NCBI RefSeq assembly: GCF_900099805.1
Contig: NZ_FNDR01000003.1
Location: 62,001-126,000, forward strand
Direction of reading: 5' to 3'
DNA length: 64,000 bases
Source of the DNA: Variovorax sp. OV700
GTDB lineage: Bacteria > Pseudomonadota > Gammaproteobacteria > Burkholderiales > Burkholderiaceae_C
Each line of letters begins with the position of its first letter. The first letter of the stretch is position 1. The position numbers were made by a program, and so were the translations under genes. The notes beneath the pieces were generated by a model. That model was not told the DNA's origin and ran no database searches. It saw only the letters and a program-made list of their open reading frames with translations. Below, in pieces: positions 56,156 to 64,000 of the stretch.

Positions 56156-59100
56156 CTACGCCAAAACCCGTACGGTCGAATTCGGCGGCAGTGAGTGCCA
56201 ATCAACCCATTCACCCGCCGCCAAGTGATGCGTGGGCGTGGCGGAGCCTTCCATGTGGCCCCATTGCAGAGTGAACTCGCGCATCCCGAGCCGCAGCGCG
56301 ATCTCGAAGCCTGGCCAGTGCGCCGGCAAGCGCGGGGTCAATGAGAGCTGCTTGCCCTTCACGTTCAGGCCCAGCAAGGTCTCGACGGCGGCGCGGTGCA
56401 GCCACGCGGCCGAGCCGGTGTACCAGCTCCAGCCCCCTCGGCCCACATACGGCGCGGCGCCGTAGACGTCGCCAGCCATCACGAAGGGCTCCAGCTCGTA
56501 GACCGGGCCGCGCTCGGGATGCCGTGCGCGGTGGGCCGGGCTCAGGCCCTCGAAGCTTTGCCAGGCCGCTTCATGGTCGCCCTGCAGCGCCTGTGCCATC
56601 AGCGCCCACACGGCACCGTGCGAGTACTGGCCGCCGTTCTCGCGCACGCCCGGCGGGTAGGCCTGGATGTAGCCCGGGTTGTTGGTCGAGTGGGAAAAAG
56701 GCGGCGCCAGCAGCCGCAGCAAGCCGGCCGGCTCGTCGTGCAGGCGCTTCTGGATGGCGGCCATGGCCGGGCCGGTGTGGGCCTCGTCCGAGGCGCCTGA
56801 GAGCACCGACCAGGCCTGCGCGATCAGGTCGATGCGGCATTCGTCGTTCGTCGACGAGCCCAGCGGAGCGCCGTTGTCGAAGAAGGCGCGGCGGAACCAG
56901 GCGCCGTCCCAGCCGGCGTCGTGCAGTGCGACGATCCAGCCGGTGCGTGCCTCGGTCCAGCGCGCGGCGCGTTCGTGCTCGCCACGCGCTTGCGCGATGG
57001 GTGTGAAGCGCTCGACCACGCTGCACAGGAACCACGCCAGCCACACCGATTCGCCGCGGCCTTCGTGGCCGACGCGGTTCATGCCGTCGTTCCAGTCGCC
57101 GGTGCCCATCAGCGGCAGGCCGTGCACGCCGGTCTTCAGGCTGCGGTCGATGGCGCGCGCGCCATGCTCGAACACGGTGGCCATGCGGCCGCTGTTCTGC
57201 GGCGCGTAGTAGGCGTCTTCGGCGCCATCGGGAATGCCAGGGCCTTCGATGAAGCCGACCATCTCGTTGAGCAGCGAGGCATCGCCCGTCACCTCGACGT
57301 AGTGCGCCGACGCGTACGGAAGCCACAGCAGGTCGTCGGAGAAATGCGTGCGCACGCCGGCACCGCCGGGCATGTGCCACCAGTGCTGCACGTCGCCTTC
57401 GGGGAACTGGCGCGCCGCGTTCACCAGGATCTGGGCGCGCAGGCGCGGCGGGTCGGTGAGCGCGAAGGCCATCGCGTCCTGCAACTGGTCGCGAAAGCCG
57501 AAGGCGCCGCCGGCCTGGTAGAAGCCGGCCTTTGACCAGAGCCGGCACGCCAGCGTCTGGTACACGAGCCAGCGATTGACCAGCGCATCGAACAGCGGGT
57601 CGGGCGTGCGCACCTGCAGGCGGCCCAGCAGGTTGTCCCAGAAGCCGCGCACCTGCGCCAGCGCTTCGGGCACGTCGCGCTGCCGCCAGCGGCGCGCAAG
57701 GTCGAGCGCCGCGTCGGCCGTGCCGGCATGGCCCAGCACGAAGCTGAAGCTGGAGGTATCGCCGGCGCCCACGACGAATTCGCCGCCGAGGGCCGCGCAG
57801 GCATCGAGCCCGCTGCCGGCACGCCGCGCGAGTGTGTCGGGCACTTCGACAATGCCGCGGCCGGCAAAGAACTCGCTGCGGTCGCAGGTCCATTGCGTGG
57901 CCCCGGTCGTCACGCCCTGCAGGCCGGCGAGCAGCAGGAAGGCCGCGCTGCCGCCGAAGCCCGCACTCGATTCGCGCTGCTGCCCGAACACGGCCGGCAG
58001 GTCTTCGGGCTTCCAGCAATGCACGGTGCGCCGTTCGCCGCGTGCGGCGCCCAGTTGCCACTCGACCATCGCGAGCGCGCGCAGGCGGCGCTGGCTGCCG
58101 CCTACGTTGCGCACGCGCACGTGCACCAGCTTGACGGCTTCGTCGCGGTCCGCGAAGAAGGTGGTTTCGAGCACGAGGTCGCCTTGGCGGCACTCGAAGA
58201 TGGTGTAGCCCTGTCCATGCCGCACACGGTGGCGGATGGAGCCGTCGCCACCGCCGGCCGGCGTCAGCGGCAGCATCTCGCGCGAGGATACGTCCTGCAG
58301 CAGGTAATGCTCGAAGGCCGGGTCTTGCACCGGGTCGTTCGACCACGGCGTGACCTGGTGCATGCGGCTGTTGCCGGCCCAGGTGTAGCCGGCGCCCCAT
58401 TCGGACACCTGGAAGCCGAAGGTCGCGTTGGCGATCACGTTGATCCACGGGCGCGGCGTGCGGCGGTCGGGGCCGACCTCGAAGCGGAACTCGCCGCTCT
58501 CGGCGTCGAAGTCACCGGTGGGCACGGTGGCGGTCGACTGCGGCGCCCGCCTCGTCAACAGCGGCGTGCGGTGCTGCACCGGTGCGCTGCTGTCGTCGAC
58601 GATCGTCGGGCTGCGTGCCTCATGCAACGCCGCCACCTGCACTTCGAGCGCCCGGCCATCGGCCGTGAACACCACGCGCGCCAGGCTGGACAGCACGGCC
58701 TTTTCCGAAGGCACCACGTCCTGGTCGCGCAAGAGGTAGAAGCCGGCCGTGTCGTTGCGCGGAAAGCTGTTCTGCGTCTGCTGCGCGACGCGCGAGCGCA
58801 GCGTCTCGATCTCGCGCTGCAGCGGCATCAGGTACGAATTCGGTTCGCTGTTAAGTACCACCAGGTCGCAGGCCACGCCACCGAAGCCCCACCACGGCTG
58901 CGCGCGCAGCAGCGTGTCGATGAGCCCCATGCCGTTCATCGAGTGGATGTACACCAGCACGATGGGCTTGTCGCCCGAGATGCCGAAGCGCCAGATCTGG
59001 CGCAGGTCGATCAGCCCGCGGTCGCTCATCACGCGCGGCGTGGTGTAGGTGAGGATGGTCGTCAGGTCCTGCAGCGCCAGGTTCTGCGCGGGCGCGATGC

Positions 59101-62100
59101 TCAGGTCGCGCAGCCGCACCTGCGCCAGCGTGGCGGCCATGCGAGTGGCGCGCTCCACGTGCATGGGCTGCAGGTAGCGGTCGATGTTGGGCATCAGCGC
59201 CTCGATGCTCTCGTCGGCGGCGGTGGCGAAGCTCATGCGCGCGGTGGTGCCCGGCGCAATCGACAGGCGCACGCGCAGGCAGGCGATGGGGTCCAGGCCG
59301 TTCACCGGCGTGCCGTTGATGGCCTTCGGCTGCGCATCGAGCGCGGGCGTGGCCAACGTGCGGTTGCGGCCGATGAAGGCGCGCCGGTCGGTCATGCAGT
59401 CGATCGACAGCACGTTGGCATCGACCGAGGCCACGAAGTGCACGGCGGCCACCACCGGGTCGCCATGCAGGCGCGGCTTGCGTGCCAGCAGCAGCGCGCG
59501 CCACGCGGGCTCCCAGCGCGACTCGACGAACAGGTTGGCAAAGGCCGGGTGGGCCTCGTCGGCCTTCGGGTTCGACAGCACCGGCTCGAAGTACGAAATG
59601 AGTTCGAGCGTGCGCGTTTCATCGCCCGAGTTGTGCAGCGTGATGTTGCGCAGTTCGGTGTCGTTCTCGGGGCTGATCAGAACCGTGGTGCGCACCTGCA
59701 GGCCGGGGCCGGCCGCATCGAACTGCACCTGATCGGCCAGGAAGCGGGTGCGGTAGTGCCAGTCGGTGCCGGGCGCGGGCAGGGCGGTGAGTGAGGTGAG
59801 CGCGGCCTGACCTTCGTCGCGCACGTAGAAGAAGGTGCCGTAGCTGTCGCGCAGCGGATCGTCGCGCCAGCGGGTCACATTGAACGAGCGCCAGCGGCTC
59901 ACACCCGCGCCGTTGGCCCGCAGCGCCACCGTGTAGCGGCCGTTCGACAGCAGGTGCGTCGGCTGGAAGCCCGGCCCCATCGGATCGACCACGCGCGGCT
60001 GGAACAGCGGCGTGTGGTCGGCCTGGCTGGGCTCGGGCGGCGTGCGCGGGTCAGCGCTGCCGATGATCTGGCGCGGCGTGCGTTCGTGCAGCAGCGACTC
60101 GTGCGCCTGCACCAGCGCGGCACTGCCAAACCAGCGGCGCGGAGCTTCGTCGCGCAGCACGTTGCACAGCGCCACCAGCGACATGCCCTGGTGGTGCGCC
60201 ATGAAGTTGCGCACCACGGTGAAGTCCTGGCCCTCGGTCTGGCGTGAGGTGGTGAAGTCGATTGCGTCGTGAAAACCGAACTCGCCGCGCGCGCCGAGCG
60301 ATTCGAGCAACTCGAGATTGATGACGGCCGCTTCGGGCGCGAACGGCGCGGCCATCAGGCTGGCGTAAGGTGCCACCACGCGGTCGGTCGGCGGCGTGCG
60401 CCGCAGTGCCAGGCGCGGCACGCCGAAGGGCGAGTATTGATACGCCAGCGAATGGTCTTGCGCGAAGTAGGCCGACTCGGACACGCCCCACGGCATGTTC
60501 TGCGCACGGCCGAAAGCCTGCTGCTCGGCGATGGCCGCGGCGTTGGCCACCTGCAGCAGGCCGTCGGTGGGCTCGGTCATCACCAGCGCCGGCATCAGGT
60601 ACTCGAACATCGAGCCCGACCAGGACTTGAGGCTGGGCTGGAAGCCCACCAGCAGGAACGGCCGGCCCAGTGCCATCCAGTGGCGGCGCGGCACGTCGCC
60701 CTTCGCAATCGCCAGAAAGCTCAAGAGGCGCGACTCGGAAGCCAGCAGGTCGTAGTAGCTCGCGTCGAGCACGTTCTCTTCGACGCGCAGGCCGATGTGG
60801 AACAGGTGACGCTTGGCGTCGTAGAGGCCGCTGAAATCCATGCCGTCGTGCAGTGCGTCGCAACGTTGCGCCAATGCTTCCAGTGCGGGTGCTTCGTGGT
60901 ACTGGCAATTTTCTGCCGCTGCGAAAGCGCGGCAGGCCTGCGCCACGGCCACGAGGTGGCCCGCAAAATTGCCGCTGTCCACGCTCGACACATAGTCGGG
61001 CGGCAGCGGCTTCAGCGTCTGCGTGTCATACCAGTTGAACAGATGGCCGTGGTGCTTCTGCATGCGGCCGACGGTGTCGAGCGTGGCGGTGAGGCGCGCC
61101 AGCAAGGCGGCGGTGTCTATCCAGCCGAACTCGCGCGCGCAGCAGGTGGCCAGCAGGTACATGCCGATGTTGGTCGGCGAGGTGCGGTGCGCGATGGTCG
61201 GTTGCGGTTCGAGCTGCAAGTTGTCGGGTGGCAGGTGGTTGTCGTCCGGGCCCACCACGTGCTCGAAGAAGCGCCAGGTGTCGTGCGCCAGCTTGTCGAG
61301 GTAGCTGCGCTGCGCGGGCTGGAGCGGGTCTTCCGCGTGCGCGTCGACGCGGCTGCCCCACCAGGCCGCGAGGGGCGCCAGGGACCAGAGCACGAAGAGC
61401 AGGGGGCCAAGCACCGGGTAGGCGCTCCAGTTCGCGAGCACGGCAAGTACCAGGCACACCGCGCTGCTGAGGGCCGCGCTGCGCACGAAGGGCTTCAGTC
61501 GTTGGCTGGATTGCGCCTGCGCCTGGTCTGCTGTCGTCCATTGCAACAGATGCCTGCGGCTGACGACCAGCCGCCAGGTGGCGAGGAAGGCCGCGTCGAG
61601 CAGCAGCCGCGTCTGCGCGGCCAGCTGCACGAACTGCCAGGCCGCACCGGCCATGGCGCGCAGCAGTTCGACCGCGCCCACGTCGAAGAAGTGGCGCAGC
61701 TCGATGGCGCGCCGCGTCGGCACCAAGCCGGCCAGCGCGCCCAGCAGCGGGCCGAGCGTGAGCGCCGCGCCGACGGCAGCCAGTGCCCAGCCGAGCGGCA
61801 TGGCCTGCGTGAAGATCACCAGCACCAGCAGCGCGAAAGACGCCGGCACCACCAGCGAGCGGCGCAGGTTGTCGCTCATCTTCCACAGGCCTAGCGTGTC
61901 GATGCCGAAGCGGCGCGCGCGCCACATCAGCGGCAGCAGCTGCCAGTCGCCGCGCACCCAGCGGTGCACGCGTGAGGCGGCCACGCCGGCATGGTGCGGA
62001 TGGTCTTCCACCAGAACGACGTCGCTGACCATCGCACAGCGCGCGACGCTGCCTTCGAGCAGGTCGTGGCTCAGCACGGCGCTGTCGGGCAGACGGTCGT

Positions 62101-64000
62101 TCAGCGTGGCGTGCACCGCGCGCACGTTCAGCAAACCCTTGCCGGTGAAGGAGCCGCTGCCGAACACGTCCTGGTAGATGTCGGAGGCGCCGCTGCCGTA
62201 CGGGTCGAGCCCGCACTGCCCGGCAAACACCCAGTGGAAGAAGGAGCGCTCGCTGCGCATCGGGAACGGCGTGACGATGCGCGGCTGCAGGATGCCGAAG
62301 CCCGCGACCACGCGTCGGCTTGGCATGTCGATCACGGGCGCATTCAACGGATGCGCGGCAATGGAGACGAGGTCGCGCAGCGCGCCGGGCGGCAGGCCCG
62401 TGTCGCTGTCGAGCGTTAGCACATAGGGCGTGCGGCCGGGCGTGAGCTGCTGGCCCGGTGCAAGCGGAAGAAAATCGCTGGCGTCGCCGCTGGCCAGCAG
62501 GCGCATGAGCATTTCGAGCTTGCCGCGCTTGCGCTCCCAGCCCATCCAGCGCTGCTCGGTCTCGCTCCAGCTGCGCGGACGATGCAGCAGCAGGAAGCGC
62601 GGCGCGGCGCCTTCCGCCGGCGGGTACTTGGCGTTGAGCGCGGCGATGCGTTGCTGGGCGTCGGCGAGCAAGGGCGCGTCGTCGGGCATCGATGCTTGCG
62701 AGGCGTCGGCCCAGTCGGTCAGCAGCGCGAACTGCGCGTGCGCCTCGCGGTTGGCGAGCCAGTGCAGTTCGAGCCGGTGCGCGAGCTTTGAGTTGTTCGC
62801 GGTCGAACCCAGCATCGTGGGCATGACGACGAGTGCGCGGTGCCGCTCGGGAATGCCGTTTGCAAAATCGAGGCGTGGCAGGGTCCGCGCGCGCACCGAT
62901 TCCGCCATGATGCGTTGCGCCAGCGCAATCAACGCTTCGGACAGCGGCCATGCAAGAAGCAGCAACGCCGCGACGGTGGTCCAGTCGCCGCGATGCGGCA
63001 GACCGTGCACCACGGCCGCCAGCAGCAGCGCGGTGCCGATGGCGACGGCGCTCACGTAGACAGGCAGGCGCCAGCCGCGATGGCTGCGCGCGGGCCGCGT
63101 GTTTGCTGTGTGGGCGGAACGGCCCGGCGGACTGTCGGCCTGCAGTGATGCGATCAGCGCGGGCCGGCCCTGGCCGAAGAGGTAGTAGCCCGCGGTGCCG
63201 TCGGCGCGGTCGGTTTCCGCACCGACTTCGTCGGCCGACGCGCTGGATGCCAGCGTGACCACGGCCTGCGCCACGTCGCGCTCGGGCCGTTCGGTGCTGC
63301 GCGCCACCTGCTCCATCGCATGCGTGATCTGCTGGCGCGTGAGTTCGCTCTCGTTCGCAAAGCTCGGCAGTTCGCGCAGCACGCGCAGCGAGCGGCTCAC
63401 CGGCTCGATCAGATCGCTCCACTCGACCTGGCCGATCATGCGCAGGGTCGTGATGATGTTGCCGACCGTGAGGTTGGCCGCGGCCTGCGCGTTCTGCGCG
63501 TCGCCGATCAGCGCCGGGCCGTTGGGGCAGTGCTGCTCGGTCCAGCGCACCAGCGCGGGCATGTCGTCGCCGTGCTCGACGGGCAGGCGCTGCCACAGCT
63601 GCGTGAGGTAGCTGTCCTGCAGGCCGTGGCTTTGCAGTGCGCGGTAGAGCACGTCGAGGTCTTGCACCGAGAGACGCGGCGCCGCGTCCCACGCAGCGTG
63701 CGCGATCTCGCGTGCGACTTCGTTCTCGGCAATGCGCTCGGCCACGAGGCGCAGGTTTTCGAGCAGCACCACGCGCAAGGTGGTGGGCAGCGCCCACAGT
63801 TCGCCGAGCATGAGTTCGTCGATGTCCTGGTACGCGTTGAGGAAGGCGGTGAACAGCGTCTTGTTGAGCACGCTGTCGGTGTGCGCCACATAGGCCCACG
63901 CAATGCCGTACACGCGCGGCAGCCCCGCCAGCGGCGGCGTGATGAGCTTGGGCAGGCGTGCGTAGTAGCTGCGCGGCACGCCGTCATGGATCTGCCGGAG
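56156..64000 (-). CDS. ndvB: NdvB-type cyclic beta-1,2-glucan synthase (partial, 5' end outside window)
   Basis: At least 2,615 codons, reading in from the right edge; full NdvB proteins are about 2,800-2,900 residues, so roughly 200 are missing. After an N-terminal cytosolic part and helices, a GT84 glycosyltransferase domain has LTLDSDTGLPPGALRDLVSIAAHPLN and HRWVRGDWQLLPLMW. A glucoamylase-type domain (NIGMYLLATCCAREFGWIDTAALLARL) follows. The C-terminal GH94 phosphorylase-like domain has GTGDWNDGMNRVGHEGRGESVWLAWFL with the catalytic Asp. This enzyme starts, extends and cyclises beta-1,2-glucan and trims it by phosphorolysis. It acts at the inner membrane. Confidence 0.93.
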   Translation of the reverse strand, partial: LRQIHDGVPRSYYARLPKLITPPLAGLPRVYGIAWAYVAHTDSVLNKTLFTAFLNAYQDIDELMLGELWALPTTLRVVLLENLRLVAERIAENEVAREIAHAAWDAAPRLSVQDLDVLYRALQSHGLQDSYLTQLWQRLPVEHGDDMPALVRWTEQHCPNGPALIGDAQNAQAAANLTVGNIITTLRMIGQVEWSDLIEPVSRSLRVLRELPSFANESELTRQQITHAMEQVARSTERPERDVAQAVVTLASSASADEVGAETDRADGTAGYYLFGQGRPALIASLQADSPPGRSAHTANTRPARSHRGWRLPVYVSAVAIGTALLLAAVVHGLPHRGDWTTVAALLLLAWPLSEALIALAQRIMAESVRARTLPRLDFANGIPERHRALVVMPTMLGSTANNSKLAHRLELHWLANREAHAQFALLTDWADASQASMPDDAPLLADAQQRIAALNAKYPPAEGAAPRFLLLHRPRSWSETEQRWMGWERKRGKLEMLMRLLASGDASDFLPLAPGQQLTPGRTPYVLTLDSDTGLPPGALRDLVSIAAHPLNAPVIDMPSRRVVAGFGILQPRIVTPFPMRSERSFFHWVFAGQCGLDPYGSGASDIYQDVFGSGSFTGKGLLNVRAVHATLNDRLPDSAVLSHDLLEGSVARCAMVSDVVLVEDHPHHAGVAASRVHRWVRGDWQLLPLMWRARRFGIDTLGLWKMSDNLRRSLVVPASFALLVLVIFTQAMPLGWALAAVGAALTLGPLLGALAGLVPTRRAIELRHFFDVGAVELLRAMAGAAWQFVQLAAQTRLLLDAAFLATWRLVVSRRHLLQWTTADQAQAQSSQRLKPFVRSAALSSAVCLVLAVLANWSAYPVLGPLLFVLWSLAPLAAWWGSRVDAHAEDPLQPAQRSYLDKLAHDTWRFFEHVVGPDDNHLPPDNLQLEPQPTIAHRTSPTNIGMYLLATCCAREFGWIDTAALLARLTATLDTVGRMQKHHGHLFNWYDTQTLKPLPPDYVSSVDSGNFAGHLVAVAQACRAFAAAENCQYHEAPALEALAQRCDALHDGMDFSGLYDAKRHLFHIGLRVEENVLDASYYDLLASESRLLSFLAIAKGDVPRRHWMALGRPFLLVGFQPSLKSWSGSMFEYLMPALVMTEPTDGLLQVANAAAIAEQQAFGRAQNMPWGVSESAYFAQDHSLAYQYSPFGVPRLALRRTPPTDRVVAPYASLMAAPFAPEAAVINLELLESLGARGEFGFHDAIDFTTSRQTEGQDFTVVRNFMAHHQGMSLVALCNVLRDEAPRRWFGSAALVQAHESLLHERTPRQIIGSADPRTPPEPSQADHTPLFQPRVVDPMGPGFQPTHLLSNGRYTVALRANGAGVSRWRSFNVTRWRDDPLRDSYGTFFYVRDEGQAALTSLTALPAPGTDWHYRTRFLADQVQFDAAGPGLQVRTTVLISPENDTELRNITLHNSGDETRTLELISYFEPVLSNPKADEAHPAFANLFVESRWEPAWRALLLARKPRLHGDPVVAAVHFVASVDANVLSIDCMTDRRAFIGRNRTLATPALDAQPKAINGTPVNGLDPIACLRVRLSIAPGTTARMSFATAADESIEALMPNIDRYLQPMHVERATRMAATLAQVRLRDLSIAPAQNLALQDLTTILTYTTPRVMSDRGLIDLRQIWRFGISGDKPIVLVYIHSMNGMGLIDTLLRAQPWWGFGGVACDLVVLNSEPNSYLMPLQREIETLRSRVAQQTQNSFPRNDTAGFYLLRDQDVVPSEKAVLSSLARVVFTADGRALEVQVAALHEARSPTIVDDSSAPVQHRTPLLTRRAPQSTATVPTGDFDAESGEFRFEVGPDRRTPRPWINVIANATFGFQVSEWGAGYTWAGNSRMHQVTPWSNDPVQDPAFEHYLLQDVSSREMLPLTPAGGGDGSIRHRVRHGQGYTIFECRQGDLVLETTFFADRDEAVKLVHVRVRNVGGSQRRLRALAMVEWQLGAARGERRTVHCWKPEDLPAVFGQQRESSAGFGGSAAFLLLAGLQGVTTGATQWTCDRSEFFAGRGIVEVPDTLARRAGSGLDACAALGGEFVVGAGDTSSFSFVLGHAGTADAALDLARRWRQRDVPEALAQVRGFWDNLLGRLQVRTPDPLFDALVNRWLVYQTLACRLWSKAGFYQAGGAFGFRDQLQDAMAFALTDPPRLRAQILVNAARQFPEGDVQHWWHMPGGAGVRTHFSDDLLWLPYASAHYVEVTGDASLLNEMVGFIEGPGIPDGAEDAYYAPQNSGRMATVFEHGARAIDRSLKTGVHGLPLMGTGDWNDGMNRVGHEGRGESVWLAWFLCSVVERFTPIAQARGEHERAARWTEARTGWIVALHDAGWDGAWFRRAFFDNGAPLGSSTNDECRIDLIAQAWSVLSGASDEAHTGPAMAAIQKRLHDEPAGLLRLLAPPFSHSTNNPGYIQAYPPGVRENGGQYSHGAVWALMAQALQGDHEAAWQSFEGLSPAHRARHPERGPVYELEPFVMAGDVYGAAPYVGRGGWSWYTGSAAWLHRAAVETLLGLNVKGKQLSLTPRLPAHWPGFEIALRLGMREFTLQWGHMEGSATPTHHLAAGEWVDWHSLPPNSTVRVLA

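Overview
The window is high-GC, densely packed DNA in the style of a betaproteobacterium of the Comamonadaceae. The gene set and protein sequences look most like Variovorax, but this is inferred from gene content and sequence style, not from a search. Almost all the sequence is coding and most genes sit in short operons. There is one tRNA. I see no phage, transposase, CRISPR array or rRNA.

Layout, left to right. 1-3.6 kb: the 5' part of cyoA (bo3-type quinol oxidase subunit II) diverges from an MFS symporter, followed by a HAD phosphatase and a small unknown protein. 3.5-7.7 kb (minus): a polar amino acid ABC importer operon (binding protein, two permeases, ATPase) ending in a 2-oxoglutarate/Fe(II) oxygenase. 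7.9-9.6 kb: a truncated haemoglobin and an FAD reductase. 9.7-13.5 kb: an Smr-domain protein and radC diverge from fkpB-ispH-dehydratase. 13.5-15.5 kb: a VOC protein, serS and tRNA-Ser(CGA). 15.7-23.8 kb: a histidine kinase facing a long minus-strand run: corA/zntB-like, PHP phosphatase, DMT transporter, yciO-type protein, M50 protease, trpS and a NarL-type regulator. 23.9-29 kb: ppk2, a PHB-depolymerase-like esterase, an AraC regulator, an NTF2-like protein and a DHA2 exporter. 29.1-34.9 kb: the full urea importer operon urtABCDE. 35-42 kb: MFS transporter, Tat-exported PhoD phosphatase, aldo/keto reductase, a DedA-rhodanese fusion, and a Cache-domain kinase with its regulator. 42.1-44.2 kb: a periplasmic metallo-beta-lactamase-fold hydrolase divergent from its likely LysR regulator.

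44.1-64.0 kb is the most unusual part, a polysaccharide locus. A GH3 beta-glucosidase diverges from a four-gene set whose stop and start codons overlap throughout: a GH144-like endo-beta-1,2-glucanase, a GH15 glucoamylase, an SbmA/YddA-type ABC protein with a degenerate ATPase domain, and a secreted CocE/S15-type hydrolase. A GH13 alpha-glucosidase, a patatin-like lipase and a giant NdvB-type cyclic beta-1,2-glucan synthase (at least 2,615 codons, 5' end outside the window) follow. Read together, this looks like a locus that makes, trims and recycles beta-1,2-glucan, combined with alpha-glucan enzymes. The joint function is inference.

Two families of intergenic repeats stand out. Family A, GC-rich paired hairpins, occurs twice, both times exactly between the binding-protein gene and the first permease gene of an ABC importer operon (amino acid and urea). 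Family B, about 90 bases with a conserved core, lies twice between convergent gene ends, once as a tandem pair.
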